A DNA stretch of 64,000 nucleotides from contig CM070874.1 in the NCBI GenBank assembly GCA_036365515.1, forward strand, positions 49,730,583 through 49,794,582, read 5' to 3'. Position 1 is the stretch's first letter. Each line of letters starts with the position of its first letter. Both the position numbers and the translations under genes were made by a program. The DNA is from Torymus aiolomorphi. Taxonomy: Eukaryota; Arthropoda; Insecta; Hymenoptera; Torymidae. Shown one piece after another: positions 35,653 through 46,637 of this stretch. Below the pieces are notes generated by a model. It saw only the letters and a list, made by a program, of their open reading frames with translations. It ran no database searches and had not been told where the DNA came from.

Positions 35653-36650
35653 TTTATCGATTTTTTCCGTTGGTGATTTATTTCTAGTTTTAGTAGGGGA
35701 TTTGGCCTGACATGGTTCTCTCGTATGTTTTTATTTCTGGAGTTAATTAAATCAAGTATTGTTTGTGCCAGAGGGGGTTCACCGGTTTTATTTTCATTTT
35801 TAGGTACTGCTATTTCTAATGCTTCCGAGATTGACTTAGTTAAATTTAAGATTGCAAGATTTATATTATCGATTGAATTTAAGTCGTTTTGGCGCTCTTT
35901 AATCGCGTTATCTATATGATTTTGAAATGAATTCCAATTTGCTTTTGCTAAGTTATATTTAGGATGGTTAGTGGTGAATTTAGCGCTCAAGTTAACTATG
36001 ATTTCTATGGGGTAGTGATCTGAGTCTAACTCGTGAATTGTGTTTACATCCGAAGTAAAATAGAGATTTTTTGAGATCATGAAATCTATTATGTCCGGTT
36101 TTAGTCTTTTGTTAAATGGATAGTGCGTGAATTCCGGAGGTGCATGAACTGAAAGGTTATTTTTAAAACAGAAATTATTAATGGTTTTGCCAAGTGTGTT
36201 AATAGATCTACTACCCCATATGGTGTGTTTTGCATTGTAATCTCCTGCTGCAATAACAACCGGGGCTATTTTAAAGATTTTAGTGTAGTCGGCTTTATGG
36301 AATTTTACGCTAGGGGAGTTATATGTGGATATTATCACGACTTCTTGGCCTCGCGTTTTAATTTTTATAGCCGTGGCTTCTAGTTTTTCGAGATCAATCG
36401 GAATTACGTAGTGGCTGATGTTATTTTTAACGAGAATAGCCGTGCCTCTGTTAGTGTTGTTTTTATATGTTTTATAATTTTTTATGTTGAAATTTTGTTT
36501 ATCTTTAATTAAGGTTTCACTTATGAGGCAAATGTCTATTTTGTTATTTATTAAGAGGGATTCTAATTCAAGTCTTTTGACATATAATCCACCACACGCG
36601 TTCCATGCGTAGATTTTTAATTGTTTATTTTCCTGCTCCATTGCTGACAT
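35649..36650 (-). pseudogene. LINE ORF2, apurinic-type endonuclease part
   Basis: Starts at ATG 36650, overlapping the end of ORF1 by 26 bases, the usual dense ORF1/ORF2 arrangement. Endonuclease/exonuclease/phosphatase fold motifs: WNACGG near the start, ICLISETLI with the metal-binding glutamate, VIAAGDYNAKHTIWGS and SDHYPIEI. It nicks target DNA to prime insertion. Ends at 35649 because a frameshift near 35700 separates it from RT. Confidence 0.88.
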
Positions 36651-38055
36651 TAAGGGCTGTAGAGAAAAGTTGTTTTATTAGATTAGCTGTTTGAATTGTT
36701 GCATCTTTAAGTGTGAGTGTACCTGTTGTAATTTGAAGTGTTAACTCGATTGCCTCGTTTATAATGTTCATTAGGTTTTCGGCGTCTTTAGATTGTATTT
36801 TATCATTATTATTTATCATGTTTGTTTGTGTGTGTGTCCAAGCTGGACTTGCGTTTTGTTTATTAATAAGTCGCGGGAAGTTACGTTCATAGTTAGTGTT
36901 GGCGTTGTAATTATGTTGTTGTGTTTGTTGTTGTTTTTGTGGCGGTTGTTGTCTGGGCGCATGAATTTTTACCTGTTGTGTAGGTTTAGCGTTTGTTTGT
37001 TTTTGTGACCTGATTTTGATTAGGTCGTGTTGTCTTTTATATCTTGGGCATCCCTGGTAGTTTGCCGTGTGGTTTCCTCCACAGTTAGCGCATTTTAGGT
37101 TGTTTGTTTTATCCGAGAAATCTAATTTGCATTCAGTTGATTTGTGGATTTCTCCACATTTAACGCATTTGGGAAGCATGTGGCAGAATTTAGATACGTG
37201 ATTAAATTCCTGGCAGTTGAAGCATTGCACAGGTTTGTTAGGTTTGTTGTACTTTTCAAGTTTTATTTTAAAATAATTAATCGATTTTACTTCGTTCAAA
37301 AGCTTTAGGTTTTCATCATTAGTTATGGTTAATAAGAAAAGAGGGAGCGGCGTGGCTGTTCTTCCACTTCCTCTTTTCATCTGTGCAACGCCCTCAATCT
37401 TCAGTCCTAATTCAATCAATTCTTTCTTGATTTCATCCGTTTCTGTGTACGAGGGGAGGCCTCTTATCACAATTTTCGCAGGGGGGGTGGAATCAGCAGG
37501 TCGTCTCAGGGAGAATTGAAAATTTGCTTCCTCAATACCCTTGAGTAACAACCGATAGTCGTCAAGTGTACTAACCCCAACTAACATGTGGGTGCTGTCA
37601 ATAGTTTGAACCATCGGTGGAAACTTAAGTTTCCTGAGAATAACTTTAAGCATCTTGTAGGGGAAGTTTAATTCGTCCACTTTGACTGTCACTGGTTTGA
37701 TGTTTTGTTTTTTAGGTTTAGGGTCTGTCACGTTGTTTGTCTGTGTGTCGTTTGTATTTAGGCACCCGGTTGGTACCGTTTTTTCTGTATTGTCATTGGC
37801 AAGCGCCTCAAAGTAATTTTTAGTTTTATTAGAAAGGGTTACGTTAGATGGTTGTGTGTTGATCTTACTAGTGCTGGTTTTGGTGCTGCTGCTGGCCCTT
37901 GTTGAGGTCCTGGCCTTTGTCGAGGTCCTGGCCTTCTTCCTCTTGGTCGATGATACGACGCTGAATCCATCATCACTATTATCGGGGTTCACTCGCTTAG
38001 GGTGGTGTGGCGTTGAACCATCCGACTGGTCCATTTTGTCCGATGTGCATGACAT
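36625..38055 (-). CDS. LINE ORF1, Gag-like nucleic-acid-binding protein
   Basis: About 476 codons from ATG 38055 (the frame extends a little upstream only with a GTG). N-terminal part is Ser/Thr/Lys-rich; the middle carries the PRE_C2HC-type region of Jockey/R1 Gag proteins, followed by three zinc knuckles: CFNCQEFNHVSKFC, CVKCGEIHKSTEC and CANCGGNHTANYQGC (about 37070-37235). A Gln/Asn-rich stretch and a short helical C-terminus follow. It binds element RNA. The frame is uninterrupted, unlike ORF2. Confidence 0.88.
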   Translation of the reverse strand: MSCTSDKMDQSDGSTPHHPKRVNPDNSDDGFSVVSSTKRKKARTSTKARTSTRASSSTKTSTSKINTQPSNVTLSNKTKNYFEALANDNTEKTVPTGCLNTNDTQTNNVTDPKPKKQNIKPVTVKVDELNFPYKMLKVILRKLKFPPMVQTIDSTHMLVGVSTLDDYRLLLKGIEEANFQFSLRRPADSTPPAKIVIRGLPSYTETDEIKKELIELGLKIEGVAQMKRGSGRTATPLPLFLLTITNDENLKLLNEVKSINYFKIKLEKYNKPNKPVQCFNCQEFNHVSKFCHMLPKCVKCGEIHKSTECKLDFSDKTNNLKCANCGGNHTANYQGCPRYKRQHDLIKIRSQKQTNAKPTQQVKIHAPRQQPPQKQQQTQQHNYNANTNYERNFPRLINKQNASPAWTHTQTNMINNNDKIQSKDAENLMNIINEAIELTLQITTGTLTLKDATIQTANLIKQLFSTALNVSNGAGK

Positions 38056-39870
38056 GGTGACCTTGGAGGTCACCTCTCCTAGGTCCGCTCTCTGGTGGCT
38101 GCTGTTGTTGTCGAACTTGTAGTTTGGAAGGATGCGGTGAATAACACAATACTGTGTTCAGCCGTGTGATTGCCCTTAGAAGGGCAGGTGATCAAATTGA
38201 TTCTCTGATGCACTATCACAATCACTATCACTCACTAATGAAAACTATCGCGATACTCATCCGCTTCCTGTGCGGAGCGAAAAGGAATCCCATCTCCATC
38301 GTCATTTGAACAGTTGACTTACATGGCTTATATACTCTCGGCCATCCAGTGTATCTACAGAAAGCACTACCGGAGCGCTGCATAGCGGTGACAAAGGGGA
38401 ACTTGTGATAGGCGGCGATCGATCAGCAAGCTTCGGCTATTTATCCGCTATGTGGCGCTCCAGTAGTGCTTTCTGTGGATATACTGGATGTCCAAGAGTA
38501 TATAAGCCGTGTCAGTCTACCGTTCAAATGACTCTTTACGAGGAGTCCGAATTACAAGGCTTGCCTTGTTTTTGATAGCCCCTTTACAATGGGGACTGAA
38601 CATTTTTCGCCATATCTGCGTTAAATAAATTAATTTTGTTTTAAGGATTTATTTTAAAACATATAATAGAAATAATTTAAATTATTAGATTTATTATTTG
38701 ATGGGACATGTTATTTGTCATGTGATTTATCACATGATTTATCATATAATTTGTCATATTATGATGTTTCATATGATAAATCACATGATTTATTATATGA
38801 AAAATTATAAGATGATTTTCTCGAAAACATCTCATGATTAATCATATGACAAATCATATGATAAATCATATGATAAATCATATGATTTTTTTCAGTAGGG
38901 AAACGCAACCGTTGTCGGCCACTTGTTTAATATGTTACAGATATTATTACTTAACATCATAAATTTTTATTAAAAGGTATTTAAATTATGTACATTTTAT
39001 TTTTTTAATATTTAAATTATCTTCACTCTGTCATTTATTATTAACGAAAATGTGCTCAAAATTATTTAATAAATTTTTCAAATAATAATTGATTTATCGA
39101 CTTCAAGTTTTAACCACTTATTATACTCATTGAAGAATATATTTGGTTGAAATTTCAAAATATTATCTTTATTTGTTTTTTAAAAAAACAATGTTTTATA
39201 AAAAAGTAGGAGTTTTGTTGTCACGCGATAACAATATTAAGAAAATCAACCAATAGTCCTAAAATTTGGGAGAGATATATTTTTTATATCTTCAAACTGA
39301 ATTCGTTGCCCAATAAAATCGAACTATTACGACGAAAGATATTTGAGGTTTAAAATAAAACTAATTGAACATGTGATAATATTTTGAAAAAATTGATTTA
39401 TAAAAATATCGGGTTGTCGCACGAGAAAAAGAGTAACAAGAATGAATTTTCGAAAAATATATATTAATTTATTACGAATATTCATAAAGAAAATTGGGTA
39501 TGGTACAATTAATTATTGTTATAAAAAATAAAAAAAAAATGAATAAATACATTATTTTGAGGAAGCTAAGTGCCAATGTATTGGCATCGGTTTTACATAT
39601 TGATCATGGGCTACTAAATTTTAATATTCAAGGTTTTTTTATGATACAAGTGTTTTCGTATACAATATAAAATAATTATGTACAGCAAAATCTGGTATTC
39701 CATATTCTATATTCTTATTTTAAAGTTTTATATGCATATGCGATTATGCACTCGTTTTGGCGACACGAATTCTGCAGTATAACCACATTGTATTGGCTGG
39801 ATGACAAGGAGTACGTCAAGTCTCAGCTCCAAATATCAAATCCAGGATCCTGGTATCCAGTTCAATCACA

Positions 39871-40461
39871 CCCTACCAAAAAAAAATCAGCTGATAAATC
39901 AGATGATTTGTCTGATTGATTTATCAGCTGATTTCTCATCTCAAAAAGTCACCTGAGATTCTGCCCGGATGCTGCCAAAAGCTTACGTAAATAAAATATC
40001 AGCTTATTCAGTATTGGAAATTGCCTATTAGGATGTTTTACCCCCCCAGATGAGTTAAAAAATGCACGTTTGGAATCCTTTTGCAAATTTTTTCTATTTC
40101 TAAAAATTTTGTACATGAGATATCAGCTGAGAAATCAGCTGAAAAATCAGGTGATTTCTCGGTGAGATCTCAGGTGATTTTTCATCTGATTTGTCAGCTG
40201 ATTTCTCAGCTGATATCTCATGTACAAAATTTGTAAAATTTGAAAAAATATGCAAAATGCTTCCAAACGTGCATTTTTGAACTCATCTGGGAGGTAAAAC
40301 ATCCTGATAGTCAATTTCGAATACTGAATAAGCGATATTTTATTTACGTAATCTTTTGGCAGCATCCAGGCAGAATCTCAGGTGACTTTTTGAGATGAGA
40401 AATCAGCTGATAAATCATCTGACAAATCATCTGATTTATCGGCTGATTTTTTTTGGTAGGG
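39871..40461. mobile_element. Foldback element C (CAGCTG array)
   Basis: 591 bp, ends CCCTACCAAAAAAAAATC and its inverse, flanked by CA on both sides. Arms are ATCAGCTGATAAATC / TGATTTCTCAGCTGA units. The spacer AGATTCTGCC...GATGCTGCC and ACATCC...TCATCTGGG blocks are mirrored in both arms. Sits in the core of D. Confidence 0.82.
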
Positions 40462-40629
40462 CAGTCTCGACAACGCAGTTAGTCGCAGAGATAAAAAGAA
40501 AAATAAATAAATCGTTATACGTATTTTTAATAAAGAAAAAGAGAGAAATTCAGAATTATTGACGAACAAAGGTGTATCTTTGATCTAAATGGCGCGGAGT
40601 GAATGAATGAATGACTGAATGACAGAGCG

Positions 40630-41057
40630 GGGGGGGGGGGGGGTCCAAAGTTTCGACGACTCACTTGAAAATTGAAGTCAATTATAGACGTGCTCGGTTT
40701 CGATATAAGCTACTGCATATTGTGCAAAACTTCGAAATTCTAAATTACGAAAATCATATTTTCGAATCTAACAATTCACCTACTGTCCAAAACATCGAAT
40801 TTCATCAATACGATTTCAAAGCAAATATAACTTGTTTCTAATGATTTATTTCGAAATATGTTTATTGCATTCCTATTAAAATTCTATTAATGAAATTCGA
40901 TGTTTTGGACAGTAGGTGAATTGTTACATTCGAAATATGATTTTCGTAATTTAGAATTTCGAAATTTTGCACAATCTGTAGTAGCTTATATCGAAACCGA
41001 GCACGTCTATAGTTGACTTCAATTTTCAAGTGAGTCGTCGAAAATTTGGACCCCCCA
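40630..41057. mobile_element. Palindromic MITE with 8-bp target duplication
   Basis: A G-run plus TCCAAAGTTTCGACGACTC at the left pairs with GAGTCGTCGAAAATTTGGA plus a C-run at the right; the arms pair over nearly 200 bases. ACAGAGCG occurs on both sides (40622-40629 and 41058-41065), consistent with hAT- or P-type 8-bp duplication. Non-coding. Confidence 0.7.
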
Positions 41058-41416
41058 ACAGAGCGATCTTAAAAAAGATATAATTGTACACGGAAAAAAG
41101 TTCCCATTAAAAATTACTATTTTCTCTACTAATTTGAGGACATACTCAAATTGTCAAAATATTTAATATATTTTTAGCAATTAATGTTATACATCTTTTT
41201 AAAAATAAATAAATATGGTTATAAAATTTGTTACATTACTTATATAAAATTTAGTACTTACAAAAAAAAAAAAAAAAAAAAATTCAAAACACTAATATTT
41301 GATAGAAGATGTAGCAATTTTTACGAGCCACTTTACTAAAATTTTATAGAATTGTAGCAATTTCTACGAGTCACTTTACCAAAAATTACGAGACCTTCTG
41401 CTAACGACAACATCAG

Positions 41417-42230
41417 CCCGAGTAGAAATGAAATACGGCGTGCCGTAGGTATCACACGGGCCGGATGGCGTATGCCGTGCAAGGCCCTCGCGCGGCATGT
41501 AATGCTTTTATTGTAAGGTACTTGCGTTTCTGCCGTATGATAAACTCATTTACAGCAAGGCTTATCCGGGCCGGTACAACGCCGTGAAATTTTCCGGATA
41601 AGGTACATGCCATTTTTCCGTTATATTAGCATTAGTATTTGAGCATTTGTTTACGCGCGCGTCATAGCCTCAAATCTGAATAGTGCTCCGTTTGTTTCTG
41701 TCGTACGAAGAACAACCTAATAAGTATAATGGATAAACAATGAAGGAAAAAGTTAACTACTAAATTTCGAAAAAAGAGGATATTTTAATAAAAATAAGTA
41801 GTGTTTAATTAAATAAAGTACAAATAGATGTAGAATTATAATTTTTCGAAAAAGTGCAATTATTAATTTTATATTTGTTATAAAAAAAACAAGATTATAA
41901 TGTAGTGTCCAAATATATAAAATACATTAAATATGATTTAATAAATACACCAAAAATATATTAAATGTTGTAATTTTTATTAAGTATAGAACATATTCGC
42001 TTTCAAATTATTTAGACAATAAGCCACGTGTTGCCCGAATCAGGGCCGGATCAGGGCCAGATGTTTCACCGGACGTAAGGATATAGAAAGGTAAAATCAT
42101 CCGGCCCTCATACAGTTCAGCGTTACATGCCTTGTACGGCACTCATCCGTCAACAACATCAGGTACGGATCAGGAATCACGGCAGACGGATCCGTCCCGC
42201 GTCATTGCCGTTTGAAAATTTCTACTCGGG
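41417..42230. mobile_element. Foldback-like element H (CCGG/GCCGT repeats)
   Basis: 814 bp, ends CCCGAGTAGAAAT and ATTTCTACTCGGG, flanked by AG on both sides. GC-rich subterminal parts repeat GGGCCGGAT, TACGGC and GCCGT units in both orientations; the centre is AT-rich. Same CCC-(N)6-AAA terminal plan and 2-bp flank as A, C, D and J, but weaker palindromicity. Confidence 0.65.
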
Positions 42231-42457
42231 AGCAAGTCGACATAACCTCAAAGGAGAGTTACTTATCACCTTTTCTTCTATAAAATTAATTATAAAATAT
42301 AACCTGCATATTTTTACAAATATTTATTAATTTAGAAACTCGTATACTACATCCTTCGCGAAACAAATAGTTAATTAACTTAGGTGTTGAATTTGTCCTA
42401 TTGTGAAACTACACAAGCTGTAGCATATGTAAACGAGTCGAAACGTCTTTCGTGTAA

Positions 42458-42532
42458 GTGCACGTTGGCGTAGCGGTAAGACTGCGGCTTCTCGCGCGGC
42501 GAGCTCGGGTTCGATCCCAGCTCTCTGCGTTT
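42458..42532 (+). ncRNA. tRNA-like Pol III promoter unit (SINE head or pseudo-tRNA)
   Basis: TGGCGTAGCGGTAAG matches an A box and GGTTCGATCCC a B box at tRNA spacing, and TTTTTT follows. Acceptor and T stems pair poorly, so it is not a sound tRNA. A short SINE derived from a tRNA, or a decayed tRNA, are both possible. Confidence 0.4.
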
Positions 42533-42929
42533 TTTTCAAATACAAAAAATTATTTATTTCTTCTATTTAAGGTAGTTCTCTTCATATTGCAAAAACTGAA
42601 AAAGCTTTTAAAAAAAAGATACAAATATTCTTCAAAGTCACAGAAATATTACCATATGTTTGTTTATATACATAGCCGAACAAATTTTTGAGAAAAAAAT
42701 TCTTGAAAATGGTTATTTTTACATGAGAGTAAATGAGGGCTATATCAACTGTTACAGAAAGTAATAGTATTACTATCAATAAAAATGGACTTCAAAAAGA
42801 AAAACATAACTTAAGAAAGATGAAATTCGGCTCTTTCTGTTAAGTTTATCAAACATTATTAATGATTATAAACACAAATAGCAGATGACGTGCACGAGAG
42901 CGAGAGAGACAGAACGACGCCCATGGTAT

Positions 42930-44228
42930 TGTTATGAACTGCGTTCGCGTGAACGAATAGCACGATATTTCGGGTCATTCTACAATAATAATTCCAAATT
43001 TAAATATTAAATGTAAAACCAAGTAAATAATAAATGTATTGACGCTAATTGATAAGTCCAATAAAGTTTTAACAGTAAAATAATGAATTAATCAAATCCG
43101 TAAACAAGTTGGTAATTAACGACGATAATTACACGATAATTAGGAAAGTACGCGTGATAACAATTAAGAATAATTAATTAGGGAAAAGCTCGCTCAAGTA
43201 TGAAGAAGCTCTGTTACAGAAATTCCCAAGGACAACCAGCAGCTCCAGAAACAATTCAAGGACAAACAAAAGACGTGAACGCTTCCGAGAATCAATTAGC
43301 GAAGGGCTCGAGGAAACTTAATCCACTTCAAGGTCAAGAGTTTCAGGAATGCATCAACGGTCGAACTAAGAATGCGTAAACACTTCTTGGAATCCAGGCT
43401 AAGGAAAGGATTAACGGACAGGCCAGGAATGCGTAAACACTTCTCAGAATCCATTACTGCCAACGGTCAGCCAACGTGAACACAAACAATTCCGAGAAAC
43501 AGTGAATTGGCTCGAGAGACAAACAATTCCCAGAACTATGGCGCAGTGGCGTAACAATCTAACGGCCCGAGCCATCGTCAACAGCCAATCTCAGACTAGC
43601 GGCGTCCCACGCCACTGGAGGGAGGCGGTCCGTCACCCGCTGCTCATCGCTCTCGACCCTGTTTTCTGGTCTAGGGCCCCTCCATCGCCACTCTCCACAC
43701 TTGGAAGTGGGGGAAGGCTTCTGAGGCAACCTGGCGCCCTACAGCCTCTACACCATACTGCCTCCCACTACCAACCTGAAGCTGCCGACCAATAGCGTTT
43801 CTCCTAGGATCCTTGTCAACGGCCTGAGGTCCGCGTTAGGGGTATAAAAGAAGAGCCCCGAGCCGCCAGAGTCAGTCGCAACCGAGCACATGAGACGCTT
43901 AGTAGCTAGAGCTTGGGTCGTTATCAATATTTTTGGTACTCTGCTGCACATTGTGCATGTTGCGCCCAGAAGCTTTAAATAGTCATTGAATTATATAGAG
44001 TCACGGTTCTAAAGTTCATTGGTTGTCAAAATTAACAATGTTCTGAATTAATTCAATAATTTCAAGTTAAAGTTTATTCTCTCGAGTTCGAGTTTTATTT
44101 CAACTTTCCTGCAACTCCATGCGCTTTAGCGCTTAATTGAGCAAACGAATTCCACGTTCCGATTGGTCAACTTGGCGACCATTGCAGAAGCACCTTTCTG
44201 CTCGCCGAGCCCGACTCGGGTCGTAACA
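42930..44228 (+). mobile_element. Solo LTR of the same gypsy family
   Basis: 1299 bp from TGTTATGAACTGC to GGGTCGTAACA, homologous throughout to the LTR at 14684 but more diverged and lacking some internal repeats. GTAT directly precedes and follows it (4-bp duplication), so it arose by LTR-LTR recombination after insertion. TATA box and initiator are conserved. Confidence 0.92.
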
Positions 44229-44529
44229 GTATAGAGTTTGTGCTGTCGCTGAGCGCACAAACTGTAGTGCCAAGGAGAACCACATGTACATTCACAATCT
44301 AAAATATAATGTCGGTAATGTAGATTGCGAAAAAAAATTTTTTTAATTGTAAATTTCTACTTTAGTTTTCGAAATACTATTGTAAAATTTGATAAAGTGG
44401 ATTCTAAAATTCAATACATTTCGAGTATGTCACCGTTTTTCTATACAGTATACTAGTCATTGAAGGAGTCATTTTTACTGGAAACTTTTTTTCCGTGTAT
44501 GCATTTTCTCGTTCTGCATTATTTCTATT

Positions 44530-44654
44530 GCTTCCTCCTAGAGGAAGCTTTGTGATAGTAAATTTTTGAGTTGTTGTAAAAACATGTTATAATTGTGTTC
44601 CGAGGTGTTAGGAATCAAAATACATAGTTTTTGAAAAATGTCTGTATGGATGTA

Positions 44655-44694
<40 letters not shown>

Positions 44695-46007
44695 CGCCTG
44701 GATCTCAGCCTCTACTCGGTCGATTTTGACCGGACAGGTCTCATTTTTTTTTTGTTTTTTTTTGCGTGATGGCAGGTCAAAAATCCGTTTTTTGATTGGA
44801 GCGATGCGTTTTTGTTTTTTTTCAAATTTTCGATTTTCTCAAAACTGTTTTCTGATTTTTTTAATGATAGGATCGAGTTATTCGAATCTGATGGGTAGCG
44901 TTCGAAAGAGAATTAAAATACTTATATTTTCTAAAAAAAAAAAGTTTCTAGCTATCACGGTTCTTTTGTTATTAACAAAAACGTGTTTTTTTTTAAAAAG
45001 CTTATAACTCCTAAACTTAACGGTCAATTTTTTTGAGAAAAGTCATGATAATACAGAATATAAATAGCTATAATCTGTTAAAATTTGAATACATTCTGTA
45101 GGCTAGATTTTGAGTAAAAAATTGAAAAATGAAAAAAATCAGTTTTGTATGTCCAACGATTACAAGAGTAAAATTGACTTAATGGCTTCAAAATTCCTTT
45201 TAGAGGTAGATTTATTATAGTTCTCGGTCGAGTTCTTTGGGCAAAATGATTGGTCCATAAATTTCAGAGATATTTGAGGTTAAAAATTTTTTGACATTTT
45301 TTAAAAATCGTAATTTCTAGAGAACGGCTCTATGTATCTGAATGGGGTGGGTGGCATTCGAAAGAGAATTAGAATACCTATATTTTCCAAAAAAAATTAA
45401 TTTTCTATCTATCACGGTTCTTTAGTTATCATCAAAAACAAAAACGTGTTTTTTTTTAAAAACTCATAACTCAATTAAATGATGTGTAACAAAATGAATT
45501 ATAATGTTTAAAAATTATATCTATTATAATCTATTATAATTATGAATTATGCATTATGAATGCATTATATTCTGCATTATTATAATTTATTTGTGAGTTA
45601 TGAACTTTTTTAAAAAAACACGTTTTTGTTAATAACAAAAGAACAATGATAGCTATAATTTTTTTTTTCTTAAAAAATATGAATTATGAAATATAAAAAA
45701 AAACACGTTTTTGTTAATAACAAAACAACCGTGATAGCTATTTGTTTTATTATAAAATATAGATATTTTACTTTTATTTCAAATGATAACTTTATTTATC
45801 AGCTCAAAATTTATATAAATTTGATATAAATAAATAATAAATAAATAAATAAATTTAAAAATTAACAATTTTTAATATTCATAAATGAATTTAATTATAA
45901 TTATGCAATAAATTTTTTTAAAAATTATAAATTTTGTTATTAAAAATTAATTAAAGGAATCAACAAGTTACGGTTGAGGAAGCTACGGGCCAATGAATTG
46001 GCAGCGG
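44530..46007 (+). mobile_element. Repeat family X, copy X5
   Basis: Complete: GCTTCCTCCTAGAGGAAGC at the start, GAGGAAGCT, hairpin GCCAATGAATTGGC and GCGG before a T-run at the end. A GT microsatellite lies at about 44657-44690, followed by TATACGCCTGGATCTC and the GGTCGATTTTGACCGGACAGG block, then repeated TATCACGGTTCTTTTGTTAT units. Non-coding; the 115-codon frame at 44660 runs through the microsatellite. Confidence 0.68.
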
Positions 46008-46637
46008 TTTTTTTTTTTTATATAAAAAACCCCAACACAAATTCTTAATCCGTGTATTTATTCAAATAAAAAACACTACAAAATAAAGTTATATTTTCTT
46101 TTACTAAATATAGAATACCAGATTTTGCTGTACATAATTATTTTATATTGTATACGAAAACACTTGTATCATAAAGAAAACCTTGAATATTAAAATTTAG
46201 TAGCCCACGAGCAATATGTCAAAAAATTACTCGATTTTGCCGATAATTACGTGACTTTGTAAAAATTACGTGATTTGTAAAACATTACGTCATTTTGTCA
46301 AAAAATTACGTGATTTTTAATGTCTAAAATTTTTTACATTCGGAATAAATCACGTAATTACGCAAACGTCACGTGATTTTCGAATAAAACAATTTTGCCA
46401 ATAATTACGTGATTTTGTCAAAAAATTACGTGATTTTTAATATCTAAAATTTTTTACATTCAGTAAAAATCACGTAATTACGCAAACATCACGTGATTTT
46501 CGAATAAAACCATTAACATATATTACGTAATTTTTGGAAAATCATGTATTATATTGGATCAATATATTACGTGATTAATTACTGTATTTTGTCACGTAGC
46601 AAAATCACGTTTTGTTACGTGATTTTTTTCAATAGGG

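Larger units (their letters stand above)
32418..38300 (-). mobile_element. Jockey-like LINE, near full length, inserted in A
   Basis: The two flanks carry the identical 11 bases GTCATTTGAAC (32407-32417 and 38301-38311), the variable-length duplication expected for target-primed reverse transcription. On the minus strand: 5' UTR, ORF1 (zinc-knuckle protein), ORF2 (endonuclease then RT), and a 3' UTR of about 700 bases at 32418-33136. ORF2 lacks RNase H, as in the Jockey clade. The 3' end has no poly-A; it ends in TTTCTTCTTTCTTT. Foldback B sits at the very end of ORF2. Confidence 0.88.
32096..38900. mobile_element. Foldback element A (CATATG array), split by a LINE
   Basis: Ends CCCTACTGAAAAAAATC and its inverse. 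Arms are arrays of ATCATATGATAAATC units around the palindrome CATATG. The inner core (GCAGATATGGCG, CAAGGCAAGCCTTGTAATT, then a long GC-richer palindrome at about 38312-38525 with TATATAAG) is shared with element B. AA flanks both ends. The LINE inserted at 32418 with an 11-bp duplication. Without the LINE A would be about 0.9 kb. Confidence 0.8.
30673..39590 (+). mobile_element. Repeat family X, copy X4, inserted in D and itself interrupted
   Basis: Start hairpin degraded (CTTCCTCATAGAGAAAGCTTTG), end hairpin GCCAATGTATTGGC plus ATCGG at 39570-39590. Contains the family's GT microsatellite (about 30790-30815), the GGTCGATTTTAACCGGACGG block and TTTGAGGTTAAAA units. Comparison of the two D arms shows that it entered a T-run in D. 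Interrupted by foldback A at 32096. Confidence 0.65.
30465..46637. mobile_element. Foldback element D (TTACGTGA array), split by nested insertions
   Basis: Left end CCCTATTGAAAAAAATC at 30465 and right end GATTTTTTTCAATAGGG at 46637 are inverted. Both arms carry many ATTACGTGATTTT and CACGTGA units. The left arm stops at X4 (30673-39590) and resumes at 39591 with CATATTGATCATGGGCTAC, whose inverse is at about 46190-46215; the two arms then stay collinear to about 39720 and 46070. GA flanks both ends. Everything between is later insertion. Without nested elements D would be a small non-coding foldback. Confidence 0.75.
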
